From positions 6,072,501 to 6,082,500 of the forward strand of contig WPIO01000002.1 in assembly GCA_009760855.2 (NCBI GenBank): 10,000 nucleotides of DNA. The letters run 5' to 3'. This document shows positions 1 through 8,397 of the stretch, one piece after another; the stretch's first letter is position 1, and every line of letters starts with the position of its first letter. Source of the DNA: Cristatella mucedo (lineage: Eukaryota > Bryozoa > Phylactolaemata > Cristatellidae). The notes under the pieces are model-generated. The model was given only the letters and a program-made list of their open reading frames with translations, made no database searches and had not been told where the DNA came from. The translations under genes and the position numbers were made by a program.

Positions 1-40
1 CCAAAGGATTGCGCTGGCACGTCCTTTCTGGCTGTCCTGA

Positions 41-63
41 GCTGCTGCTGCTGCTACTGCTGC
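41..63. repeat. CTG/CTA trinucleotide microsatellite
   Basis: A short run of CTG units with one CTA interruption. No open frame or gene context is visible around it, so it is most likely a plain microsatellite. Confidence 0.8.
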
Positions 64-171
64 CTATACGCTGCTCGTTTTCTTGACTGCCCTTCCGACT
101 CAGCCATGCTTCTCGTCCTGTTAGCTACATTAAATTTACGAAATGCCATTCAAGCTTTGAATGCGCTATGA

Positions 172-390
172 ATAATAATAATAATAGTAGTAATGCACTT
201 GATAAAGCACCCTCAGAGAACTCAATCTCTTTCTAGGCGCTTTACATTTGCTGCAAAGGGAAATGCGATTGAGTGGTTGGTAATAGCATGCTATTAAAAC
301 AACATGAATACCATGGTTAGGGGTGCCGTGCACAGGGTCAGCATGCAAGTGTGGTTAGTGGCAGCATGCACAGTGTCAGCACGCATAAGC
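172..390 (-). repeat. LINE 3' end with (ATT)n tail, copy 1
   Basis: This is the 3' end of the LINE above. Its reverse complement matches 8398-8613 at roughly 80 percent by eye, from GCTTATGCGTGCTGA at the 5' side to the (ATT)n tail. Two independent copies with the same end define the element's 3' terminus. The segment from about 245 to 191 also resembles the 3' ends of the SINEs at 8622-8930. Confidence 0.85.
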
Positions 391-897
391 ACATCAAGGA
401 CAAATCAAAAGGACCCGCTAAATGCTCTCCTAGATAGGTGTGTTGTAAGTTCTTTTTAAATATGGTCAAGTCAGGGGATGTTGTGACGCAAGTCGGGAGT
501 GAGCTCCACGCTTTGGGAGCATACGAACTAAATGCACGGTATCCGAAGGATTTGAGGTTTGTACAAAGTATTGTTAAGTGTAGGATTCCGAAAAGCGGGT
601 GGTACGGGTGATGCTTGGCCTGGTGGGGGAGTAAATCTGAGAGATATGATGGCTGGAGCCAACGAATGAAGTGACCTAAAAATGAGCGACAAAACTTTGA
701 AGTCGATCTGCTGCTTGATTGGTAGCCAGCGCAGGTCGGCGAGAAGTGGTGTGATGTGGCAACGGTGACGCTCACGACAGACAAGCTTGGCTGCAGAGTT
801 TTGCACCAGCTGCCAGCAAACAGTGAGTTTCAGAAGTCAAGACGGGATGTCCCAAATGCTTGGACCAACTTAGACGTAGTATACTTATCTAAGCAAG

Positions 898-942
898 CCC
901 AAATTTTAGAATTTTAGAATTTTTTTTAGAAATTTTTAAATG
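898..942. repeat. AT-rich short tandem repeat
   Basis: AATTTTAG units are repeated about three times and run into a T-rich stretch. The tract sits inside the decayed LINE, between the RT and C-terminal blocks, and helps explain the loss of reading frame there. Confidence 0.6.
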
Positions 943-1312
943 CTTTGTATCTGAAAGTTGGCAGTCTTGATTGTGCAGCTTATGAGGTCGTCTAACGAGA
1001 GGTCACATTGAAACATGACAAATAGATTTCGAGCTAATTAAACAGGAGATATGCTGGTAGAGCCAATTTTGAGCGTCAGCCTTTCCAATTTCTGAATCAC
1101 AGTGGGTTTGCCAACAACTAATAAGTTAGTTTCATCATCGTTTAGTTTTAAAAAAGTGCTGCCATCGATGTGCGGATGTCATCAATGCATGCAGCAAGTG
1201 AGTTGAGAGTATTCGAGCCGCTCGAAGGCTAGGAGGGATCAAAGCAAGGGTACGGCGAAGTGTCATCCGCATAGAAATGAAAGCCTAGATTGTGCTTGGC
1301 AATCACATCAGT

Positions 1313-1333
1313 GAGAGAGAGAGAGAAAGAGAG
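1313..1333. repeat. GA microsatellite inside the RT coding remnant
   Basis: A GAGA run lies between RT motif B and motif C. On the minus strand it reads as a Ser/Leu/Phe-rich stretch, keeps the frame, and gives 26 residues between the [10 protein letters not shown] block and YADD, slightly more than I expect for the family. It looks like slippage growth inside the element. Confidence 0.8.
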
Positions 1334-2700
1334 TATAAGCCGTGAAAATAATGGACCTAGCACCGAGCCCTGAGGTACTCCATACTTCAGAGCTACCTCG
1401 GATAATCTTTGTCAATTTACGTCAATCCTCTGGAGTCTCCCACTGAGATGGGAATCGAACAATTGCAAAGCAGTTGCAATGATGCCCAAGCGAGATGAAA
1501 GGCGCTCTAGATGAACTTGGTGATCGACAGTATCAAAAGCTGCCGAAAGATCGAGCAAAACACGCAGAGATATTCTGCCCATGTCTTCATTTCTAAGTAG
1601 ATCTTTTTACACCCTAAGCAATGCTGATTCTGTGGAGTAATTAGCTCTACAGCTAGACTAGAACTTGCTAGCAAGGCTTGAAGTTTCAATATTTGAGTTC
1701 AGCTGGGCCGCCACGTCCCATTCCAGTGTCTTTGATAGAAATAGTAGATTGGAGACTGGGCGGTAGTTGCTCAAGTTCCCTTGGTCTAGTGTCGCTTTCT
1801 TGAGAAGTGGCCTGGCTACACATTTTTGAAAGGTTCTGGGACATGACCTGAGGCTGTTGACATATTAATGATGTTAGTTATGCATGGCAGCAGCAGATCA
1901 ATGCAACGTAGGAGCAGGATAGTGGGAATAGAGTCCAGAGGAATCGTTTTCTTCTTTGATTGAGATTTGAAATTCAAGACGAGATCACTAGTGACCTGCT
2001 TAAATGTAGACATTGAGGTGAAGCCAGGAATCGGGGAACAGCTTTCTAGTGGGAATTTGTCATCGCAGGGATGGACTCCCTGATCTTGTTTTTCTTCTGG
2101 ACAAAAAATTGAGAGAAGCGATCGCCTAGACCATCACAAGGATCATCAGGTAAGGAGCTAATATGGGAGTGGTTGAGGAGACGGTCGATCTTCGACATCA
2201 GCATTTCTGGATTGCTCATCTGCGATTCAGCAATATTTTCATAGAAGCTAGACTTGGCCTTTTTTTCGGATCGATCGGTACGACCTATAGTAGTCTTCAC
2301 ATGCCTGTCGATAGATAGTCAGTCCTGATCTTGTGTATGCTTTTTTCAAGCTTGCGCTTAGTACATCTGGCTACTTTAATGTCTGTGGTATACCATAGGC
2401 CGTCTGTGCGAGGGCCCGCAGTGCACTTAGTCGGAGTTGCAAACTCGTCAATCGTGTCAGCTAGTGTCGTGTTGTAGCTATCTACCAATGATGACAGATC
2501 GGAGGAGGAGCTGAGCTGCAGAGGCGAGGCAGGTATTTTCGCACGGACAGCATCGATGTCTAGGGTCTTGAGGTTTCGCGATTCACATGTTATTTTAGGG
2601 TAGGAGCCGGGCACACACTTTAGATTGAATTAGATCTGCGTATGTGGTCATATAAGCAGGATTTGATAATAATCGGTGATGAAAAAGTGCAGTTGCATGA

Positions 2701-3144
2701 GAAAATCTTGTCGAGTGTGTGACCCTTGATGTGAGTAAGGCCATGCCTACGCACCGCTCACGTGAGCGAGCGAGATCTATCAAAAAAGCTGCTACGTGGT
2801 GCCGCTCAGCGTCCACAATGAGACTATGTGCTGCTACCGCCACGTGCCATCGAACTCGGCCGTCGACCGGAGCTGCCCCGGCGGTTTCGGACATCGGCGC
2901 GTTGAGCAGCAAAACAAGCAGCCAGCGGCGCTTTGAGCGCGCTCGCCGCTAGACGGTCATGTTCACGTAGCACTCGCGATGGCATGCAAGTGCAATCGCG
3001 GGCGCCGAGTATCCGGCTCAGTCCGGAAGGCGGCTCTCGTCCGCCTCCCGCTGGCCCGCCCGAGCGCCCGCCAGCCTGCCCGCGAGCAGCTTTTCTGCTA
3101 CCCGATGTGCGTCTCACACCTTCGCTTCTCACAGACCCGCCCAG
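2701..3144 (+). other. GC-rich stretch upstream of the plus-strand gene exon; no exon recognised
   Basis: From about 2750 the base composition changes sharply from AT-leaning LINE sequence to GC-rich sequence. Open frames exist on both strands but are rich in Arg, Ala, Ser and Pro, show no domain, and look like products of composition. A good 5' splice-site match (GAT|GTGAGTAAG) begins at 2731, and two 3' splice-site candidates end at 3134 and 3144. I read most of this as intron or lost upstream exon sequence of the gene that continues at 3145. Confidence 0.45.
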
Positions 3145-4012
3145 GTGGCTCGCATCATGAAGAGCCAGAACGGGCCTCTTTCGACCGAACTCGGCGATCC
3201 GTGCATGACCACGGTGCCGCCAGTCGCCCAGTACGGTAGCAGCGCCACGCTCACGCCGCCAATGTACACCGGTGGCAAGGCGGGCGTGAACGCAGACTAC
3301 ACCAACTACCTGACGCTCGTCGTGCCTCGCGGAGCGCAATCCGGTAAGAGAATGCAGGGAGAGAAGAGAGAGAGAGAGGAGAGGAAGAGGGGTAGGAAGG
3401 AAAGAGAGGAAGACTGAAGAGGAATAGAGAGGAGAAGAGAATAGAGGAAGAGCGGAAAGGGAGAGAGAAGGAGAAGAGAGGAGAGGAAGAGAAAAAGAGA
3501 GGGGAGGAACAGAGCAGAAGAAGGGAGGAGTGGGATAAAAAAGGAGACGAGAGAAGAAGACTCCAGTAGAGGCTTATGTCAGCGAACTAGGACGTGACCT
3601 GCTCTTCCATCACCCGGCGCATCCCATTCTGGCCAAAATGTATGAGGATCGCACCGCTTAGAAGCAGGGTCGGTCTTTTGTGCAATTCGCAATCGAGCGG
3701 GTGCGAGTGCGAATTGCTCGCGGCAGCTCATAATTCCTTACGCTTGACGACCGCTGCTTCCGCTTAACCGCAGGACTGCTTATCAATGGGAACCCGCCGG
3801 ATAATGTCAACCAGCAGGGTCAGGCCGTGCACTGGGTGGACATCCAGTGCAGCAGCTACACGACCGGAACCGTCGTTCTCGATAGCAGCGTCCGGCGCTT
3901 CCGCGTCACGCACCAGTCGACGTCCGTGCTGTTCTCCGGCTTCCTGGCGGGCGGCGCCGATCGCGAGAGTTACTGCGTAACGATCGCTCAAAATGTGCCG
4001 GACCTAGCGTGA
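3145..4012 (+). CDS. IgGFc-binding-domain-like protein, 3' part (two exons: 3145-3343 and 3774-4012)
   Basis: The joined exons give 145 residues ending at a TGA at 4010-4012. The lead exon has no convincing ATG start: it follows a CAG at 3142-3144, so it is taken as an internal exon with a 3' splice site there (alternatively at 3134). Residues GDPCMTTVPPVAQYG, then YTNYLTLVVP (52-61), LLINGNP (68-74) and DRESY (129-133) match the pattern I know from the IgGFc-binding domain: a Pro-Pro-Val...Tyr/Trp-Gly segment, a strand followed by an L-x-x-NG turn, and a final (D/E)RESY. Members are secreted or mucus-associated in vertebrates and expanded in many invertebrates; molecular function here is unknown. 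The protein ends 12 residues after DRESY, so no von Willebrand D domain follows. The exons are clearly GC-rich. The upstream part is missing, either beyond the LINE or lost, so this may be a partial gene or a pseudogene, though the 145 codons seen are uninterrupted. A related fragment faces it at 4961-4614. Confidence 0.72.
3344..3773 (+). other. Phase-1 GT-AG intron, 430 bases
   Basis: The 5' site is CCG|GTAAGAG and the 3' site is AACCGCAG|GACTG. The exon before ends with the first base of a Gly codon and the exon after supplies the other two, so the splice joins AQS-G-LLING in frame; without it the frame runs into the GA-rich tract. Both sites fit animal consensus, and the paralogue on the other strand encodes the same stretch without interruption, which supports the call. 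Confidence 0.8.
3346..3565 (+). repeat. Long polypurine (GA-rich) tract within the intron
   Basis: About 220 bases are almost entirely G and A on the plus strand, with only scattered T or C. The unit is irregular (GAGA, GGAA, AAGAG), so it is a degraded purine tract more than a clean microsatellite. It starts at the 5' splice site and fills half of the intron. Such tracts can form triplex DNA and may serve as purine-rich splicing enhancers; neither is shown here. Confidence 0.9.
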
Positions 4013-4379
4013 AGCAACGACAGTGGCAGTGGCGGCGACCGGAATCGCCTCGAGAGAAGATTGACTCGTTGTAGTTGCTCTTGGCGTCGCATGGTTCGGG
4101 TCTCGGTAAATGAAGCTTTGGGAGTATTTGTGTGGATGGCCAACGAAAAATCCTGCATCTCGCGTCGTGTCGTCGCCCAGTTGCGCCTACCTAAATTTTT
4201 CGCGAGCACTGGCGGTCTGGGCTGTGCCCGATCGCAAGTGCGGTCATGCGCCCGCAATGCGGATCTGTCCGACAGCGCATCGGCCACTCGGCTCTGCAGT
4301 GACGTGAGCCGTCGGCGGTTTTGGTGATGGAAAAATCGAAAAATATCAGGCTGCATTTGTTCGGACGGGATATCCTTAA

Positions 4380-4385
4380 ATTAAA
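4380..4385 (+). terminator. Candidate polyadenylation signal ATTAAA for the plus-strand gene
   Basis: ATTAAA, the commonest variant of AATAAA, lies 368 bases after the stop at 4012. A weak minus-strand variant (TATAAA, reverse complement at 4389-4394) lies almost on top of it, so the two convergent genes might end in the same spot. Short motif, so chance is a real alternative. Confidence 0.35.
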
Positions 4386-4529
4386 CGTTTTATAATCATG
4401 CAAGCATCAAACACGTCGATTGAAGGTACGGCTGAACTCAGGCAGTGCACAATGCGGACAACTGTACAGCGAGTGGGCCACTTGGCAGCGGCGCACCATT
4501 CGGCGTCAAAGAGAACAGCCAAAGCACTC

Positions 4530-4541
4530 GGGGGGGGGGGG
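4530..4541 (+). repeat. Homopolymer of 12 G
   Basis: Twelve consecutive G on plus, 72 bases past the stop codon of the minus-strand gene on its 3' side. Such runs are prone to slippage and to sequencing error, so the exact length should not be trusted. Confidence 0.85.
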
Positions 4542-4613
4542 CGACGAGCCCGTCGGACCGGATGCGGGCTCGCACGCTCAACAGGCCCCTGCGAGCTGCG
4601 CTCGCTCCCGAGC

Positions 4614-4961
4614 TCAGGCGGGCGTAAAATAATCTCCGGCGTTGAACGCGTAGCTCTCACGGTCGCCGTTTCCTACCACGAATGCGTAGAACATGTCCCC
4701 GGTGGCGTCAATGACGGTGATCGCCGAGTTGCCAGCCACCAGCGCCGGATCGAGAACGAGGCTGGTCGCCCAGTACGGGTCTGCGTCCGAGCCAGAGACG
4801 AACTGCCAGGTCAGAGAGCTAGACTGGTACTGGCCGTTCAGCATCAGGCGTGTGAGGTCAGACGGTGTCGCGGCGGGAGCGACGAGCACCAGATAGTTGG
4901 TGTAGGCGACGTCGGTGGCCGCCGCCGGCAAGGAAAAGGTCACGTGAGCCAAGTAGTTGGC
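4614..4961 (-). CDS. IgGFc-binding-domain-like protein, terminal exon
   Basis: On minus, a polypyrimidine run followed by TTTGCAG (4968-4962) makes a textbook 3' splice site, and the exon behind it codes 115 uninterrupted residues to a TGA at 4616-4614. The residues parallel the plus-strand gene: AYTNYLVLVAP (19-29) against DYTNYLTLVVP, RLMLNG (38-43) against LLING, and DRESY (100-104) against DRESY. It also keeps features of the IgGFc-binding domain missing in the other copy, such as a Trp-containing strand (YWATSLVLD, 63-71) and a Gly in the segment after DRESY (AFNAGD). The domain should begin earlier, so one or more upstream exons are needed. One candidate is a 33-base exon at 5159-5127, starting ATGGCC and ending CTT|GTAAGC, which would join in phase 0 through a 165-base intron; it has no domain evidence. 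Likely role: secreted or surface-linked protein of unknown ligand. Open frame intact, but the gene is incomplete as seen. Confidence 0.72.
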   Translation of the reverse strand, partial: ANYLAHVTFSLPAAATDVAYTNYLVLVAPAATPSDLTRLMLNGQYQSSSLTWQFVSGSDADPYWATSLVLDPALVAGNSAITVIDATGDMFYAFVVGNGDRESYAFNAGDYFTPA

Positions 4962-5221
4962 CTGCAAAGAGGAAAGTTGGTGTGCGAGGAGCGCTGGAGG
5001 CGGGTTTGCGGCACAGCGTCGCTAAGGCGTCGGCCCGGAGATGACAAGGCTCGCCGGATGCGCTCGCCAATAGTGACTCGGCCACAAGCCGGGCAGTCGA
5101 TTGCAGCGAACATGTAAGTAGCTTACAAGCTGGGGGCGAGGAGCGGGCGACACGGCCATGCAACTCGGCCGCCTAATAACCAATGGCGGCTACTGAATCT
5201 GGAGCAGTAGCTGTTGCATTA

Positions 5222-5400
5222 CCCGGATAGAGTTATGCCTGCTGCCGGACTCAAATTCGCGTCCCATTTGGTCTGGATTTTCATGACTGAGTAGAAACCC
5301 ATGTCAGGCTCTGCGTTACGTGCTCGCCAAGGAAGGATGGAAGAGGGCCGGCCTAGACGATGGCCGACAGAGCCGGATTGAACCAGTCTCCCGCCAAATT
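5222..5400 (-). repeat. Possible tRNA-derived repeat with two B-box-like motifs
   Basis: On minus, GGTTCAATCCGG (5384-5373) matches the RNA polymerase III B-box consensus well, and GAATTTGAGTCC (5258-5247) matches it more loosely. Upstream of the second lies TACTCAGT, resembling a decayed A box at about the right distance. No full cloverleaf can be drawn, and no second copy of this block exists in the window. It may be one or two old SINE heads; chance is possible. Confidence 0.3.
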
Positions 5401-5419
5401 GCAATGAATACATTGTCTT

Positions 5420-7439
5420 CCTGGTGATTTATTCTCTCGGTCAGCTTTTGAAACGCTTTTTCTGGATAAGCTGAGAGTCAGAATACTATTTTTTTTACAT
5501 GTTCATCCATGATTTATAGGGCTTGAAATTGCGCTTTTAAATTCCGGATCTAGAGAACTTGCTCACCAGCTCTTGCATTTTGGTGTTTTGATTCACGTTC
5601 ATGGTACTACACCTGATCCTCAAGCTTTATGGAGCTCTTGCTTTGACTTTGACCGGGTTATTATAATGGACATGCCACTCTCTTATTACCTGTGCTTGGA
5701 TAATTTAAATGGTGACCGAAGCAGTTTTTAAGTAGCTCTTTGGCATCTTTTGGTAGACTGGACACGGACTCTTAATTAACCCGTGCTTTGTTTATCCAGC
5801 TGTTATCGGACCCCTACCTGAGTGGCTCTCATATTTTAAAAAAACACTTTTTGTGGCGGCGAATCATGGAGTACTAGCTCATTTCTTTCCTTTATGTGCC
5901 ATGACGAATTTAGTCCCGAGCACGGTCTTTACTTGCTTATTCGGCTCTGCCCTGCTCAGCTGTAACTTTCAACGTAAGAGCTCGGAGAACGAGACTTAGG
6001 TGCACCTTGCATAAGATTGCGCTTGCTGCGATATGAGCTTCCAGCCAATCTCGGGTGTCGCCGGCAGTGATTCTCTTTGGTCGAGTATGCCGAATAATCT
6101 GCTGGCATGCCTATATTGTTGCTATCTTTTCACTTCACCGACGAAACTTCGTGGATCAACGAAGAAATGGAACCGGGCTGGTATTGACACCTCTATGATC
6201 GATTCAATAACGGTGATGTTTAGAGGCCTCTTGGCGGTCGTTGAATGCAGATAGTGGTCTATAGAGGAATTCGTTGGACAGGCGAGAAGTTAAAGACCGC
6301 GAACTTTGGTGAGCTTGCGATCATATTTAAACAGTGTATGTCCTCGGCCAAGGCACGCGACTAGCAAGGCCTGGCCAGTTTAATAGCGTAAGAAGGAGGC
6401 TGTCTCCTCTTTCATCTACAGCAAAGCGAGTTCAATATTGCCTCTGCTGTCTTCTTGTGTCGCTTTTTTAAAAATAAAAGGTAAAAACTCTTTATCTTTC
6501 TCCGACCGAATTTCGATGCTTCCCAGTGCGGCACCGCATGCAGAAACCGTTTCAGTTGGGTTGCTCAGCTGAACAATCGATCTTTCATCTGGTTGTCTGA
6601 TTTTGTCCTCTTAGTTGGTGCTTTAGTTTCAATGAGTTTGTGAGTTCGTTTCAGGTCAAGTGGCATTGTGGCATGAGAAAATCAGAAGATCAAGGCAGAC
6701 CTAGCAGTGCTGCTACGCAGTAGCTAAATGTAGGCTGATCGCTGGAAGCGAATGGCTGGCATAGACCAGCCTACGACTATGCTGCACGGCTAACTCAGAT
6801 CGCGAGAAGGCAACGATGCAGCCAGTGGTGGAGAAGGACTGCGCTTTTTCTGCATGACTCCAAATCCCAAGCAACATCAAGCAGCCAGAGGAAGTTTGGA
6901 TGCCAATGGTTCAAATGACACCATCCAGGGCGCTAGAGCGCTGGGTAATAGGCAACCAAGCGTCCGAGGACGATCGCAAATTTGAAAGGAGATAGCGAAA
7001 TTATCCTGGATTCAGAACTTATTCGATTTTGTGTATATAACTTCCGATCCTGGCGACATAAATGGTGAGAGTCTGGCTGCAGCCACCCTTTTCGGGAAAC
7101 GATCAGACGATCAATGAGTCGCGGCGACCGCTAGATCACTAAGTATGCGAGTATCCTGAACGACGTTATAACGTGAGGGCGTAGAAAAGCAGCCGTTCTG
7201 CCTGTACATTGTTGGAGCACTCGTATCTTAGTGCCTAGCGAGAGCACGGTACTCTTTCCGTGCCACGGAGGCTGCTCGGAAGCACCATGTTAGTGAGAGG
7301 ATTCTGAGCAGTGCTAAGGTAACGAAGAAATTAACCTCGGGTGCAAGCCACCTGGCCGTCGTTGTGAAAGCTACAGGCGAGCCAAGGGGGAGGACGTTCC
7401 GACATCAATGACCTTGGATGCATTGTATATAACCACCAT
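5420..7439. other. Long region with no recognised gene
   Basis: Apart from the scrap near 5570-5640, I see no domain-bearing frame on either strand. The longest open frame is 73 codons (6033-6254, plus) and has no recognisable motif. Composition is balanced and AT-leaning with short T and A runs, for example around 5490 and 5840. This reads as intergenic or intronic sequence. Confidence 0.55.
5566..5640 (-). pseudogene. Possible scrap of a retroelement endonuclease
   Basis: On minus a short frame reads SLRIRCSTMNVNQNTKMQELVSK. Its spacing resembles the start of AP-type endonucleases in non-LTR elements (a first strand ending in N-V-N or N-x-R, then K-x-x-E-L). The usual continuation with a QEH or SET motif is not recognisable downstream, where stops appear. 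It could also be chance. Confidence 0.2.
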
Positions 7440-8397
7440 CAAAATACATATCTGAGCGCGTTAGCTGCACCAGCTCTTGCGCAAGTCTGCCTGAAGTTTC
7501 CTGCAGTGGCAGCCGTGCAGGCGATTCCTTTCGCTCTCGCGAGTTTCTTGCCGCTGAAAGCATTGCTTTCGGTCTTTCGAGCACTCCGTCTTAACCGCCC
7601 GGGTTGTTTCGAGTGTCGGGTCGGCACACATTGTTCAAGCTGTGCTGCTTTCACCAAAGAGCCGCCGGCCTTCCATCTTCTTTTGAAAGAGCACAGGTCA
7701 AGCTTCAATCTGCCGCACGCACGCACGCACGCAAGCACGCACGCCCGCCCGATCGAAGGCTCGACGAAGTGCCGAAGAAGCCGATGGAAGCAAAAAGAAG
7801 GTGTCATACATTATGGGCGCGCAGCTAGGCCATCGCTCGCAAACGCATGCACTTACTGTCGATGGAACGACAAGCATTGCTGGATCGCCAATTCGCGAGA
7901 TGGCAGTCACGTCAGCACTTCTCGTAATCAGAGCGATCATGACTGGGTTGTTCGATGTCACGCGAGCTGTACTGTTGCTGCTCATAGGCACCTCAACATA
8001 GCCACCTGCAGGCAGAAATTGACAGCTCGGCGATTCACTCCACTGCTAGTACTCCGTGATTTGCTGCGCCCAGTGACCGAACAACTTGCTTTGAGAAGTC
8101 AATTGATTACAGCGCTGATTGGCACTCCATTTCGCTTGCTGCAGAAAGCGCATGTGCAGCCATTGAATTGAACCGATGCCGCGGTCAGTGGGTCGACAAC
8201 GACGGAATCTGATTAGGCGATTTGCTAAATCGAGCTCAGTTCAGCATGGCAAGCTGGCCCGTAACACAATCTCATGCCAGCGTACGCTCTTGTGCCAACG
8301 CGAAGGTTGGCAGCCCATGACCTCGCCGATTAATTAGTGCACTATATCGTATTTAGCTTAAAGGTTATAATGCTTAGGAAAAATGAAAAATTAAAGC
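7440..8397. other. Unassigned region with long open frames on both strands
   Basis: A 221-codon frame on plus (7506-8171) and a 122-codon frame on minus (7807-7439) overlap around the ACGC microsatellite. Neither shows a domain I recognise. The plus frame contains CFECRVGTHCSSC, a CxxC-x5-CxxC spacing, but has no other zinc-finger feature, and its middle is encoded by the microsatellite. I do not call a gene. Confidence 0.5.
7713..7750. repeat. ACGC/CGCA microsatellite
   Basis: About nine four-base units of the ACGC type, with one AAGC interruption and a CCGCCCG end. It is a simple tandem repeat and accounts for the Ala/Arg/His/Thr-rich middle of the overlapping open frames. Confidence 0.9.

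Larger units (their letters stand above)
440..2614 (-). pseudogene. LINE ORF2 remnant: linker, reverse transcriptase and C-terminal region
   Basis: The product would copy element RNA into DNA at a nicked target site. Pieces seen, 5' to 3' on minus: 2614-2046 is a linker with RNLKTLDIDAVRAKIPAS and later SLPDDPCDGLGDRFSQFF; 2013-1816 is the start of the RT with PLDSIPTILL; about 1820-1690 continues in another frame with ARPLLKK and NYRPVSNL; 1552-1520 is motif A, DLSAAFDTVDH; 1381-1352 is motif [11 protein letters not shown]; 1273-1262 is catalytic motif C, YADD, so both catalytic Asp codons survive. Between 1240 and 890 the frame is badly decayed. The C-terminal region resumes with KLVQAFGTSRLDF, HITPLLADLRWLP and RAFSSYAPKAWSSLP. 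Frame breaks lie near 1835 (stop after PEPFKNV) and near 652 (between LAPA and YLSDLL); in-frame stops occur just before motif A. It cannot encode a working enzyme. Confidence 0.88.
170..2700 (-). mobile_element. 5'-truncated, decayed non-LTR retrotransposon (CR1/L2/Rex1-like LINE)
   Basis: Read on the minus strand, this block has the order expected of the second half of a LINE ORF2: post-endonuclease linker (about 2614-2046), reverse transcriptase (about 2013-1240), C-terminal region (about 880-440), 3' region (about 390-195) and an (ATT)n-type tail (about 193-172). The apurinic endonuclease is essentially missing; at most its last residues remain near 2620-2700, where homology fades and GC-rich host sequence starts. 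Several frameshifts and in-frame stops show the copy is dead. The motif set and tail fit the CR1/L2/Rex1 group as known from many aquatic animals; I cannot place it more finely. The 5' boundary is approximate because I found no target-site duplication, which is usual for these clades. Confidence 0.88.
4013..4613. other. Region between the two convergent stop codons
   Basis: This 601-base stretch separates the stop codons of the two facing IgGFc-like fragments and should hold both 3' untranslated regions. Short open frames on both strands show no domain. It contains an ATTAAA at 4380-4385 and a run of 12 G at 4530-4541. Confidence 0.5.

Noticed and set aside
172-193. CRISPR array or regulatory repeat at the (ATT)n runs
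   Set aside because: Plain trinucleotide tails of LINE insertions; no spacers, no repeat unit of suitable length.
2719-3239. Plus-strand open frames 2719-2952 and 2979-3239 as upstream exons
   Set aside because: Neither shows the expected Cys and Pro-Pro-Val pattern of the domain; they are composition-driven and in frames that do not join naturally to the exon at 3145.
2824-3339. 171-codon open frame on minus
   Set aside because: It overlaps the plus-strand IgGFc-like exon on the other strand, is very Arg/Gly/Ser-rich, and shows no domain.
4061-4356. Open frames on both strands between the convergent genes
   Set aside because: Short, mutually overlapping, no recognisable motif; expected from GC-rich 3' untranslated sequence.
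4398-5117. 239-codon open frame on plus, the longest in the window
   Set aside because: It lies antisense to the IgGFc-like exon, is Arg/Gly/Ala-rich and has no domain. The GC-rich opposite exon explains its length.
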